A stretch of 64,000 nucleotides of DNA from CAVXHV01 sp963761445. Its GTDB lineage: Bacteria > Planctomycetota > Planctomycetia > Isosphaerales > Isosphaeraceae. The notes under the pieces are model-generated. The model was not told the origin of the DNA, did no database searches, and was given only the letters and a program-made list of their open reading frames with translations. This document shows, in pieces, positions 51,942 through 62,007 of this stretch. The stretch is taken from assembly GCA_963761445.1 (NCBI GenBank), contig CAVXHV010000018.1:310001-374000 (forward strand), in the 5' to 3' direction. The position numbers and the translations under genes are program-made. Each line of letters starts with the position of its first letter. Position 1 is the stretch's first letter.

Positions 51942-54900
51942 TCAGACACTAACCTCGATCTCGGTCTCGACGATGATCGTCCCCGCGTGCAACCGCTGCC
52001 ATCGCCGCCGGCGAACCCAGTAGAAGAGCACCGGCAGAAACAGGTCGATCACCTCGTCGGCAACCAGGATGCCGCCCAGAACCGGGGCCGCCATCGGACG
52101 GATGATCTCTGAGGCGACGCCGCTGGTCCAGAGCAACGGTGCCAGCCCCAGCACGACCGTACCCTCGGTCAAAAGCTTGGGCGCAGCCGCTGCACCGCGC
52201 CGGCGAGCACGGCGGCGCGCAGCTCGCGAAGGCTCATTCGTTCCAGTCCCCCCGCCTTCGCGATCGCTTCGCGCAAATAGACGAGCATGATAATTCCCGT
52301 TGAAGTGGCCATCCCGAAACAGGCAATGTAGCCCACCCAAACGGTGACCGAGAGCTTCAGTCCCAGCAGCCACTGAAAGAACAGCCCGCCGGCAATCGCG
52401 CCCGGCACGGCCAGCATCATCAGCACGGCGTCGGCCAGATCGTGATACGTCAAATACAGGACCAGGAAAATGAGCGCGACCACGATCGGAACGACCACAA
52501 GCAGCGTGCGCCGCGCGCGAACCGTGTGCTCGAACTGGCCGGTAAACTCGACGAAAACGCCGGCAGGCAGTATGTCTTTCCGCGCCGCTGACACGCGCCG
52601 CGCTTCGGCAACCAACTCGGTGGCGTCTCGTCCGCTCACGTTCATCCGCACGTAATTCCTGAGAAGTCCATTCTCGCTCTTGATGGTCGCCGGCCCCTCA
52701 ACCACCTCGACCTTGGCCACTTCGCCCAGAGGCACTTCCCTGGCGACCGATGCCTCTGGTGCTCGCTCACCCTGCCCGCTTGACGGTCCTCGTGCCGTCA
52801 CCGGGAGATTGCGAATCGATTCCTCATCTTCACGCCAGCGCCGGCCGCACCTCACGACGATCGGATGTCGTTCGCGTCCCTCGATCGTGGTTCCGACCAC
52901 CTTGCCGGCCAGCGCCGTTTCGATCACATCGTTGATCTCGCCCACGCTCACGCCCAGCGCGGCAGCCTGGGCCCGGTCGATGCGGATCTCGATATACGGC
53001 TTGCCCCGAATCGGGTCGGCGACCACGTCGGCTGCCCCTCGTAACGGCTTGACCGCGCGGGCCACTTCTTCCGACCCCCGGATCACGTCGTCGAGGTTTC
53101 GACCCAGTACGCGGATGCCGATCGGCGTGTTCACGCCGGTGGAAAGCATGTCGACACGATTCTGGATCGGCATCGTCCACACGTTGGTCCATCCCGGCAT
53201 GGAAACCGCCGAGTCGAGCTCTCCGCCGAATGCCGCCAGCGCGGCTCGATCGGCCTTCCAGAGCATCAGACGACGGCTGAATCGCTTGGACAGAGTCTCT
53301 TGAATCGCGTCCAGGACCGGGTGCGGCTCAAGAATCGGCCCGGCAGCAACTCGAGATTCGCCGCCATGATGATGTCCCCCAGCCGCCGGCGATTGCATGT
53401 GGCGAGCGGCGGCCGCGATTCCAGCCGCGCGCACTTTTGCCGCCTCCTTGTGATGAGCCGCGACCCCGGGGTTGATGATCTTGCGCGATCCAGAAGCTGT
53501 TCCATCACCTGCCTGCTATAGAGCGGTGCGGCCCGGGTGAGCAGCTCGTCGTCGACTCGCTCCACGTGACGCTGCCAGGGCGCGACAACCCGAGCTTCCT
53601 CCGGCGCCGACGGATGCATCGACGTCGGCGAAAGGCCCCCCGTCTCCCGCAGCATCTCCTGATATCGATGGTAGGCGTACTCGCGGCTGGCCGCGTCGAA
53701 TAGCACGAGCGCGGCCGTCACGGCCTGCTCGATCAGCTCGTCTGTTGCAACCTTCGTGGTCGGTGGACCAATCACGTCGCGGGTGACGAGCGCGTCGTAG
53801 ACCGCCTGCCCTTGCGTCATGGCCTCCGGGAAGCGAAGCTTCCGCCGCGGCCACAGCTCGCGCGGCCGGAAATTAACCATGGTCTCGATCATGTCCAGGG
53901 CGCAGGGTCGGTCGCCGTCTCGGCCCGTCCAGCCTTGCCGACCACCATGTCAACCTCGGGAAACCGGCAGAGCACCATGTCCCGCGCCTTCAAATCGTCA
54001 ATCGACTCCGTCACCGATGCACGCGGCACCGTGATCGGCATGTCCATCACCATCCCTTCGTCGAGCGGCACCATGAACTCCCGCTCGAGTGGCTTCATTG
54101 ACTGGTCTCCAATCAGCGCCACCGTGAGCAAGCTCACCGGCAGCACCACCGCCCAGATCCACGACTTGACCAGTAGCGCCGTCGCAACCAGAGCCACGAC
54201 GAGAATCGCCAGCGTAACGGGCCGGCTTCCCAGGGGAATGAACCCCATCAGAAACGTCACTCCCAGCACCCAGGCCAGCGCGGCCGGTTGGTCGATCAAG
54301 TACGAGAGCACCGGGCGGTAGACCTCGATCACGCCGCGAATCAATGGATTATCCACCTCTGATCGCAGCTTGCCCCGGATGAAGATCGTGCACAGGGCCG
54401 GCACCAGCGTGATCGCCAGGATCGCCACCGCGCCCAGGGCAAACGTCTTCGTATAAGCCATGGGGTGAAACATCTTCCCCTCGATCCCGCCCAGGGCAAA
54501 GACCGGCAGGAACGAAAGCACCATGATCGCCACCGAGAAGACGATCGGCCTTCCCACCGCCAGGCACGCCGGCAGCACGATGCTGCGCACGTCGCCGCGC
54601 ACCACGCGATTCCCGAATTGCTCCCGCAGGCGGTGCATCACGTTCTCGGCCATCACCACCGACGAATCAACCAGCACGCCGATCGAGATGGCAATGCCTG
54701 CAAGCGACGTCGCATTGGCCTGCACATCGACGATCCCCAGCCTCCGCAGCACCGACATCATCAGAAACGACGAGAGCGCAGCCAGCGGAATCGTGCTGGC
54801 GATCACAAGCGACGTGCGCACGTGCAAGAGCACCAGAAACACACACAGCGACGCCGAGACAATCGCCTCGACGACCGTGTGAGTAACCGTGCCGATCGCC

Positions 54901-55928
54901 CCTTCGATGAGCGGCGTGCGATCATAAAACGGCACGATCCGCACGCCCGACGGCAGGCCGGTCGAGAGCTCCCGGATCTTGGCCTTGATCCGGCGCGTGA
55001 CTTCCAGCGGGTTCTCGCCGTTGGCCATGAGCACTACGCCACCCGTCACTTCGTTACCATCCTTCTCCAGCACGCCTCGCCGGAAACCCGGCCCGATCCC
55101 GATCTCCGCGACCTCGCCCAGCCGCACCGTGCCCCCCGCCGGCCGCACCACCACCACGTTCTCCAGGTCCGCCAGCGCGCGGCTCGAGTCAAACGATTCG
55201 TCGCCTGGTCGGCTCGAAGCCCCGAGCCAGCCAACCCCCCGCACGACGTACTCGGCATTTCCCTTGTGAATCACGTGCCCCGCCGCCGCGGCGTTGGATC
55301 GCGAAAGCGCCTCGACCACGTCCATGGTCGTCAGACCGTTTAGCCGCAGCCGGCTCAAGTCGGGCGTGATCTGGTACTCGATGGGAAACCCACCCACACT
55401 CGCGACCTCCGCCACTCCCGGAACCGACGCAATCTGCGGCCGTACATACCAATCCTGGATCGACCGCAGCCGGCCCAGGTCCAGGCCCCCTCCCTCGACG
55501 CTGTACCAGAAGATTTGACCGGTCGCCGGCGCGTCCGGCGCCAGCTCCGCTCGGACGTCGTCGGGCAAGTCCGCCTGCACACGTGCCAGGCGATCGGCAA
55601 CCCGGCGCCGCCCTTCCGAGGGGCTGATGCCCTCCTCGAAAATCACGCTGATCATCGAAAAACCGACGTCGCTCGACGACCGCACCACCCGCACCCCGCG
55701 CAGTCCCTCGAGGCCCAGCGATAGCGGGTAAGTGACCTGGTCCTCAATCTCGCGCGGCCCATGCCCCGTCCACGCGGTGAAAACGAGCACCTGGTTCTCC
55801 GACAGGTCGGGAATCGCGTCGACCGGAGTCTCCCAGGCTGCGAGCGCACCCAGCAGCGCCAGCACCAGCCCCGCGCCGATCACGAGGACCCGGTGCCGGA
55901 TCGAGAAAGTGATGATCGCGTCGATCAT
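51942..55928 (-). CDS. CusA/CzcA-type heavy-metal RND efflux pump, three frame breaks
   Basis: About 1,328 residues after repair, against about 1,050 usual for CusA. The start fits the family: MIDAIITFSIRHRVLVI, then TPVDAIPDLSENQVLVFT and TYPLSLGLEGLRGVRVVRS. Typical membrane blocks follow (GIAISIGVLVDSSVVMAENV, RPIVFSVAIMVLSFLPVFAL). The porter domain part contains FRPRELWPRR and LSTGVNTPIGIRVLG, and the end has PRMAAPVLGG-like text (RPMAAPVLGGILVADEV). Extra length lies around residues 720-870, a helical, His-containing insertion (YHRYQEMLRETGG, HMQSPAAGGHHHGG). Breaks are near 53898 (a GGG run lacking one base), 53480-53490 and 52185-52200. It exports metal ions, probably Cu/Ag, with the adjacent adaptor. 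ATG 55928 is chosen by homology. Confidence 0.85.
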
Positions 55929-55979
55929 GGAACCATTGTAATGCGGCGGACCGGTCCGCTCCAAGCAAACCGATTACAC

Positions 55980-56062
55980 GCGCTCGGGCCGTCGAGAGAT
56001 CCCTACACCAACCCCAAGCGTCAGCGAGGTCCAACCGCCCGCGCTCGCGCCGTCGAAAGATC
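55980..56062. repeat. Planctomycete interspersed repeat ('NPKRQRG' type) with 22-base direct repeats
   Basis: Between the efflux pump and adaptor genes lies ACCAACCCCAAGCGTCAGCG within 56001-56032, which translates as TNPKRQRGP. I recall this phrase as a frequent spurious reading frame in planctomycete genomes, from an interspersed repeat. It is flanked by direct repeats of 22 bases at 55980-56001 and 56041-56062, matching at 20 positions (GCGCTCGSGCCGTCGARAGATC). The second copy includes the adaptor stop codon. Confidence 0.6.
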
Positions 56063-57624
56063 AGGGTTTCGCAAGCCTTGCCAGGTACTTCTCCGGATCA
56101 CGCTCAAGCGCACCTCTGCAGCCATCGCAGCACAGAAAAACCACCCTCCCCCGAAGCACGGCCCGGGCCGGCGTTCCCATCGAGCCCAGCGGCTTCTCGG
56201 TCACGGGGCAGACCTTCTGCCGCTCTGCCTTCGGCCGATCCTCCTCCGCCAGGCCAAGCAGTCCGTCCGCCGGCTGCTCCGCGCTCCGCGCGGCCACGTC
56301 GCCCGACGCCCCGGCATGATGGTCGCTCCGCCCAGCGCCGAAGTAGGCCGCGGCCAGGCTCGGGTTCAATCGCGTCTCGGCATCGAGCAGAAACGCTCCC
56401 GCGATGCAAACTCGCTGTCCGGCTTCCAGACCGCGGACCACCGGATAAAACTCACCGCAGCGCGGTCCAACCTCGACCTCCACGCCATCAAACATCCCGG
56501 GCATACTCTCTACAAAGACCACTTTCTTGGAGCCCCCGTCGATGACCGCTGACCGAGGCACCGCCAGCACCTGCCCCGCCGGTTGGAACGAAACGACGCG
56601 CAGGCTGTAGCTCCATGCCGCCGCAGGCGCTGCACTTTTCACCAGCGCCATCCGCCCTGACCGCCGGATGCATCGGACACCAGAACCGAACACGCTGGTG
56701 CTCCAGAAGCGCCGTACCTTCCCTCGCATTCTGATCAATCGGGCAGTTGCCGGGTTCCAGGGCGATCGTACCGGGATGGTTCGCGCACACGTACACGCGA
56801 CGCGGCTCCCATGCCGCCAAGGGCGGCGGATCGTGAGGCATCGAACGAAACGGCTCCAGCCCGCAGACCGGCGCCTTGAACCGCGCAACCACCGGCAAAC
56901 CCTCGCGCACGACCCCGGTTGAGACCTTGATCTCGATCGTCGCGCGCAGCCGCTTCCATCCCCGGTCTATCTCTTCGGCCACTGCCCGCACCCGCCCCCC
57001 CACGGGCTCTTGACCTGGCGCGTCCAGGAATTCGATCGAGACCCCCTGCCCCAACGTGATCCAGGCTGCCTGGCTCACCGGAATCTCCACGACCACCACC
57101 GAAGTTCCCTTCTCGAGTGACACCAGCCCGGTGCGCTCGTATTCCCTGTCGAGCGCCCGGAACGACGCCGGCACCGTCTGAATGCCCGCCAGTTGAATGC
57201 GGTTGGGCGAAAGCTGCATCCGCGCCACCACCCCATCCGGCAGCGACAGCGCTTCCCCACGCTTTCGCCTCACGAGCGCCATGTTGCACACGCCACACTT
57301 GCTCGGCCAGTCAGAGACCACGCCGGGGTCCATCGGGCAGAAATACTCTGTGTCATTCGAGACGGCCTGGCGGGCAATGCTCTCGGCATGGAATACCCGC
57401 GTCAGCCGGCCCCAGTAGTTCCGGATCACGTCCCACTCGCCCGCAACCAGCGCCGCGAAAATGAGCACGATCGGCAGCCGAAGCCGAACCTGCGCCAGGT
57501 GAAATACCCTGCGCAGCCGCCGCCGGCCCGCCCGCCGGCCGGGGCTGCTGCGTCCCTCAGACGTTGATCCGTTTCGCGTGAAAATGGTTGCTTCACACCG
57601 CGAAGGCTGACCAGTGGAAATCAA
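56061..57624 (-). CDS. RND periplasmic adaptor (CusB-like) with several metal-binding segments, one frame break
   Basis: About 520 residues after repair. One membrane helix (LPIVLIFAALVAGEW, about residues 50-64) anchors the N-terminus. A heavy-metal-binding segment follows (YFCPMDPGVVSDWPSKCGVC). The adaptor core has VVVEIPVSQAAWITLGQGV. Further Cys-rich segments are VYVCANHPGTIALEPGNCP and FWCPMHPAVRADGAGEKCSAC. Near 56595-56610 the frame changes and the sense text continues RVVSFQPAGQVLAVPRSAVID, GLEAGQRVCIAGAFLLD. It ends in a Cys-pair segment like YHS/TRASH (VCPVTEKPLG...VVFLCCDGCRGALERDP). It should link the inner-membrane pump to an outer-membrane channel and bind metal. The start (TTG 57624) is uncertain. 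Confidence 0.75.
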
Positions 57625-57676
57625 ACCCCGACGCCCTGATTCACTCGCTCACTTGCGCTGCCGTCGTCCTGCCCGT

Positions 57677-59698
57677 TCAAGGTGCTTTCGAGAACGAGAG
57701 ACCGGGCTCGTCGGCCGCTGCCCCCGGCACCTTGAACTGGAAGTGTGACTCGTCGGCCCAGGTCACGTTTCCTACCATCGGCGGCCCATGGTCCTGCGCC
57801 AGCGTCAAAAGACCGTTCCCGGAAGTCATCCGGCCCTGAATCTCGTGGTTCTTCCCCTTCTGATCGACTTTCCAGAGGAACCGGCCCGCATCCAGGAACG
57901 TCAGGTTGATCGTCGTGTCCTGCTCGGGCTGCGCCGTCCAAGCTCCCACGAATCGGCCTTCCTTCACCACTGCGGACGTCGGTTTCAGGCCGCCGGGCAC
58001 CGGCGGCTGCGCTGGCTCGCTGCGCTCCGGCGCCGGCGAGTAGCTCGGGTCGACCCGCTTCAGGAGCTGAGTCGAGACCGTGTCCTTGGGCTGGAGCGCG
58101 ACAACCCGCTTGAGCGTCTGCACCGCCGCGCTCGTGCTTCCCTGAGTCAAGTACAGATACGCCAGCACGAACCGCGCCGGCGCCGATGTCGGATTCGTGC
58201 CGCAATAGTTCTCCAGTTGCCGGAGCTGCTGTGTATAGACCGACACGTTCGGGTACAGACTGATGAACGTCGCCCAGTTCCACCCCGGCCCCACGGCCAG
58301 CACCGAATAAAGCGGCGCGGCCGCGTCGGTGTATCGGCCCAGCGCAAACAGCGTCACCCCGCGAAACTCGTGCAGCGGCGACTCGTTCGGCATCTGCTTG
58401 ATCGCCTGATCGACGAGCTCGAGCGCCCTGTTGTAATCACCGGCCATGAAAGAGTCGCGCGCCGCATCGAAGCTGGACGTCGCCGCGTCGGTCACCCCCG
58501 GCGTCGGCGGAGTACTTTGGCCAACCACCGGCTGGGAATAATCGTACACGAGCGGATCGGTGCCCACGCCCAGTCCGTATCCAACGCCGTAGTAGGGGTT
58601 GTAATAATTCGAGTAACCCCAATCGTAAAGCGACGGCCCATACATCCACGGTGAGTACCCATAGCCACCGTACCCACCGTACCCACCGTATCCGCCATAC
58701 CCGCCATACCCGCCATACCCATATCCGCCGTATCCGCCGTATCCGCCGTATCCGCCATATCCACCATACCCGTATCCGCCGAGCCCGAATCCCAGCAGGC
58801 TTCCCAGGCCGAATCCCAGCCCGAAACCACCGAGCCCATATCCGAGTCCGCCGTATCCGAGTCCGCCGATGCCGTATCCACCATACCCGCCGTATCCACC
58901 ATACCCGCCGTAGCCATAGCCCCCACGCCCATTTCCCCCCCATCCGTATCCGCGGCCGTAGCGCCCGAACGCTCCGTACCCTGCTCCACCGATGTTGGTC
59001 CGATTGAAATTGTTGATCGAGGTCGCGCGATTGATAGAGACCGAGTTATTGCCCAGCCCAGTTCGATTGAACGAGGTTGCGTTCAGCCCGGTCCCGGACC
59101 GGTTACCTCCCAGGCCCCCCGCGTTGATCGGACTGCGTCCTCCCAGACCGTAGGCACCACGCGACCCGGCGAGCCCGCTGCCGCTCACTCCGCTTCGCCC
59201 GAAGTTAGACGAAGCAAATGACCGCCCTCCCGCGTTGATCGGTGCCCGTGCTCCCACGCCGTACATGTTGCGCCCCGCCGCATTGACTCCGAAGCCACGC
59301 GAGGCCGCTGATCCCGCAAACGAGCGACCCATTCCCATCGAGCCCGCTCGGTTCATGCCCATGGACGGCATCCGGGCCATTCCCATCGATCGGGCTCCGC
59401 CATATCCACCGTTCATCCCGCCGAAGCTCCGCGGGGCCGCCATCGCCCGCCCGCCATAACCGCCGCCCCCCATACGAACTCCGCCGCCCCCCATACGAAC
59501 TCCGCCACCCCCGTAGTGAGCGCCCCCACCCCCGAAGTGAGCGCCCCCGCCACCGAAGTGACCACCACCCCCACCGTGACCACCACCCCCACCGTGACCA
59601 CCACCGCCACCGCCGTGGCGGGCATAAGCAGGCACTCCCACCGCCAGCGCGCCGGAAAGCGTCAAAGCAATCACATTGTTCCAGAATCGAGTTTTCAT
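57677..59698 (-). CDS. Exported Gly/Tyr-rich protein with TPR-like domain
   Basis: The 673-residue protein has a signal peptide (MKTRFWNNVIALTLSGALAV). Residues 25-360 are extremely Gly-rich (HGGGGGGHGGGGGH, GYGGYGGYGG) with Tyr pairs and Asn-rich parts. A DYGGYSN-like junction with GYSNYYNPYYGVGYG leads to TPR-like helices (FDAARDSFMAGDYNRALELV, FRGVTLFALGRYTDAAAPLY, RFVLAYLYLTQGSTSAAVQ). A C-terminal beta-domain (GAWTAQPEQDTTINLTFLD) is last. ATG 59698 follows GGGAGGGA; ATG 59701 is too close to it. Related exported proteins are common in planctomycetes with unknown role. The Gly/Tyr block suggests a flexible or elastic surface segment. Confidence 0.75.
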   Translation of the reverse strand: MKTRFWNNVIALTLSGALAVGVPAYARHGGGGGGHGGGGGHGGGGGHFGGGGAHFGGGGAHYGGGGVRMGGGGVRMGGGGYGGRAMAAPRSFGGMNGGYGGARSMGMARMPSMGMNRAGSMGMGRSFAGSAASRGFGVNAAGRNMYGVGARAPINAGGRSFASSNFGRSGVSGSGLAGSRGAYGLGGRSPINAGGLGGNRSGTGLNATSFNRTGLGNNSVSINRATSINNFNRTNIGGAGYGAFGRYGRGYGWGGNGRGGYGYGGYGGYGGYGGYGIGGLGYGGLGYGLGGFGLGFGLGSLLGFGLGGYGYGGYGGYGGYGGYGGYGYGGYGGYGGYGGYGGYGGYGYSPWMYGPSLYDWGYSNYYNPYYGVGYGLGVGTDPLVYDYSQPVVGQSTPPTPGVTDAATSSFDAARDSFMAGDYNRALELVDQAIKQMPNESPLHEFRGVTLFALGRYTDAAAPLYSVLAVGPGWNWATFISLYPNVSVYTQQLRQLENYCGTNPTSAPARFVLAYLYLTQGSTSAAVQTLKRVVALQPKDTVSTQLLKRVDPSYSPAPERSEPAQPPVPGGLKPTSAVVKEGRFVGAWTAQPEQDTTINLTFLDAGRFLWKVDQKGKNHEIQGRMTSGNGLLTLAQDHGPPMVGNVTWADESHFQFKVPGAAADEPGLSFSKAP
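58650..58935 (-). repeat. Tandem GYGGYGG-coding repeat
   Basis: Nine-base units (plus strand CCGTATCCG/CCATACCCG types) encode runs of Gly-Tyr-Gly in two blocks (58650-58765 and 58860-58935), separated by a stretch coding GLGYGLGGFGLGFGLGSLLG. Such repeats expand and contract readily, so length differences between strains are expected. Confidence 0.85.
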
Positions 59699-59716
59699 CA
59701 TTCCCTCCCGCCGCAC

Positions 59717-60050
59717 GCCGCAGGATGCCGTTCGTTCAAGGTGGCCACTCTGTTCCGGCTTCGACGTTTGCCTTCTGGATTCATCGTAGCCGGCGATTCC
59801 AACTCATTACCTACTATACGGTACGACCCAACTTCCCCGACCGTTCTAAATTCCGACCAAAAGCCCAGCTTTTTCCTGCTTGCAACCGGTAAAACCATGG
59901 TAGCACATCCGTGCAGGTAACGTCGCGACCATTTCTGCGGGATCGCCTCTCACGTTTATTTCGAAACACGCTGGTACAATCGAGACATGCCGCTCGGCGA
60001 TCCGGGTTCTGGAGCGGTCGCTCCGCCCAACTCTGGCAAGTGCAAGCCCC
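59717..60050. other. Intergenic region with candidate -10 box
   Basis: About 330 bases between divergent genes. I see no gene. TACAAT at 59975-59980 (plus strand) is a plausible -10 box for the following gene, with a weak -35. An ATG at 59987 opens a frame that is the wrong one for the first part of the next protein. Confidence 0.45.
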
Positions 60051-60532
60051 ATGCCACCGCGATCCCAACGCCCGCTTTGGCAATGTCCAGACTGCAGTCG
60101 CTCTTTCGCGAATCGAAATCAAACCCACTTCTGCGGTCGACACGACCTGGACTCCCATTTCGAGCGCAAACCCCCGGAAATTCGCGACTCTTTGACGCGG
60201 TTGTGGAGGCGATCAGACGTTGCGGGCCGGTAACCGTTCTCCCGGAAAAAACCCGGATCGCCTTTCAGACCCGCATGTCATTCGCACAAGTAACTCCACG
60301 CACCAGGTGGCTTGACGGTCATGTGGTATTGGCCCGCAGGCTGGAACATCCCCGCTTCCGCAAGATCGACACGATTTCACCAAGAAACCACGTCCACCAC
60401 TTCCGGCTCGCCACGCTAGCCGAGGTCAACGCGGAGTTTGAGAACTTCGTCCGTGAAGCGTATGCTGTCGGCGAGCAGTCGCACCTCGAATCCCAGCCAT
60501 TGAAGCACGGCTCGTCGCTCAACGTTGATTGA
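60051..60532 (+). CDS. Zinc-ribbon plus DUF5655 protein, one frame break
   Basis: About 160 residues after repair. The start reads PLWQCPDCSRSFANRNQTHFCGRH, a CxxC...C/H arrangement of a small zinc-binding motif. After KPPEIRD the frame changes near 60185-60195 (GACTCTTTGACG) and continues LFDAVVEAIRRCGPVTVLPEKTRIAFQ, HVVLARRLEHPRF and HHFRLATLAEVNAEFENFVREAY, as in DUF5655 domains. Read alone, the second part is open back to 59987, but that upstream text is nonsense. The role of DUF5655 is unknown. This small fused layout with the zinc motif occurs in several bacteria as I recall. TACAAT at 59975 may be its promoter. Confidence 0.7.
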
Positions 60533-60581
60533 TGGGCATGACCGTCGATCGCTAAAAATCAGACCCCCTGGAGAGTCCCGC

Positions 60582-61310
60582 ATGCCTCAGGCCATTCGCG
60601 CTCGTCGCAAGGGTTCCTACGGCATCGACGCACCATACTTACTACCTTTCTTCGGCTTCTTCGTCCTGGTCAACGTCCTCGAGGGATGGCACTCCGGTTC
60701 AGTATGGCCGTATCTCGCCGCGGTTTTTCTCGCGGCCTGCGCAGGCTTCGGCCTGTATGCATCCCTCCGGGGCAAATTCGTCGTCTGGGCCGAGCGGCTC
60801 GATGGGCTCGGGCTTCGCGGTGATGAGCAGATCCTCGACCTCGGTTGTGGCCGCGGCGCCGTCTTGCTGATGGCCGCCCAGCACGTGCCGCGCGGCCGGG
60901 CCGTCGGCGTCGACATCTGGCGAAAGCAGGACCAGTCCGGCAATTCGGCCGAGGCCACCCGCCGCAACGCCGTCGCCGAAGGCGTGGCCGACCGCGTCGA
61001 GTTGCACACGGCCGATATGACCGCTCTGCCGTTCCCCGACGCGAGCTTTGACATCGTCGTATCGAGCCTGGCGATCCACAACATCAAGGGCGAGGCCCGC
61101 CGGGACAAGGCCATCGACGAGGCGATCCGCGTGCTCCGAACGGGCGGCCGGCTCCTCATCGTCGACATCTTCGCCACCCGCCGATATGTCGCGCGACTTA
61201 CCGAACGAGACATGGCAAACGTCACCCGCCGCGGCCTCGGCATGCGGCTCTGGTGGGGCGGTCCCTGGGTTTCGACCCACCTGGTGACCGCCACCAAACC
61301 CGCGCATTGA
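60582..61310 (+). CDS. Membrane-anchored SAM-dependent methyltransferase
   Basis: The 242-residue protein has two N-terminal hydrophobic segments (YLLPFFGFFVLVNVLEG and WPYLAAVFLAACAGFGLYAS) and then a class I methyltransferase domain. Motif I is ILDLGCGRGAVLLMAA (about residues 87-102), followed by GVDIW, a TADMTALPFPDASFDIVVSS segment and LRTGGRLLIVDIF. It binds S-adenosylmethionine, and the anchor suggests a lipid or membrane-linked acceptor, such as a quinone-like compound. ATG 60582 with GGAGAG about 7 bases upstream is chosen; the open frame begins 57 bases earlier without similarity. A convergent gene begins 4 bases after its stop. Confidence 0.88.
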   Translation: MPQAIRARRKGSYGIDAPYLLPFFGFFVLVNVLEGWHSGSVWPYLAAVFLAACAGFGLYASLRGKFVVWAERLDGLGLRGDEQILDLGCGRGAVLLMAAQHVPRGRAVGVDIWRKQDQSGNSAEATRRNAVAEGVADRVELHTADMTALPFPDASFDIVVSSLAIHNIKGEARRDKAIDEAIRVLRTGGRLLIVDIFATRRYVARLTERDMANVTRRGLGMRLWWGGPWVSTHLVTATKPAH

Positions 61311-61314
61311 TCTC

Positions 61315-61953
61315 TCAAAGAAGACCTCCGGCAAGCAGAATAATAATGGGCACGAAAACCCCAACCAGGATCCAGAAGAACCCGAGCACTCGACCCATGC
61401 GATCGACCCAGCTCTTTTCGCTGCGCCACCGCCTCGCGATGAGCAATGATGCCCAGGCCCCAAGAACCGCCAATCCGGGGTAGGATATGCATGAATGAGT
61501 TGCGATCATAATCTGGTAAACGTCCAAATTTCCCAATCCCGTCCAAGCCGCAATGCCGAGCTGCACTGCCGAAAGCACGATTCCCAATCCCGCGGCCCAC
61601 ATCGCCGTGGTACCGGGCTGCCGAGCTAAACGAAGACACCGCGGTCTCGGTCCCATCAGGCGCACCGGGATGACAGCGAGCGACAACATGCCGGCGAACG
61701 GAAGCGCGAGGATCAACAACACAGCGGAAATCTCCACAACCTTCGCAAGCCCGTCCGGCGCCGACTGGGCCGCCTCCCATATCGCCGGCCACGAAAACGC
61801 GCCATCGGTCGCATAGCTCAACCCCTGTGTAATGCCGCACGCAAACGCGATCGCCGCCACCAGAATCATCGCGTCGAGCAGTTGGAACCGTCGGCGCGGC
61901 ATCGCTGATCTCAAGTTCGACTGACTGGCCGCCCCGTCCATCACAGTCGCCAT
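61315..61953 (-). CDS. Hypothetical polytopic membrane protein, 212 aa
   Basis: After a polar start the protein reads RRRFQLLDAMILVAAIAFACG, a pattern I recall from planctomycete membrane proteins of unknown function. Four further hydrophobic segments follow (VVEISAVLLILALPFAGMLS, TTAMWAAGLGIVLSAVQLGI, YPGLAVLGAWASLLIA, VLGFFWILVGVFVPIIILLA). ATG 61953 has GAGAGGAGG 6 bases upstream, which decides the start over ATG 61986. There is no domain that would give a function. It lies about 50 bases before the TPR gene's end on the same strand. Confidence 0.75.
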   Translation of the reverse strand: MATVMDGAASQSNLRSAMPRRRFQLLDAMILVAAIAFACGITQGLSYATDGAFSWPAIWEAAQSAPDGLAKVVEISAVLLILALPFAGMLSLAVIPVRLMGPRPRCLRLARQPGTTAMWAAGLGIVLSAVQLGIAAWTGLGNLDVYQIMIATHSCISYPGLAVLGAWASLLIARRWRSEKSWVDRMGRVLGFFWILVGVFVPIIILLAGGLL

Positions 61954-62007
61954 GCGGGCCTCCTCTCCCGAAAATCCCATCGACATTCAATTTCCTCACT
62001 CTCATCA

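Noticed and set aside
50616..52112. Plus-strand frame of 498 codons
   Set aside because: Antisense to the dehydrogenase and the membrane protein, which have intact motifs.
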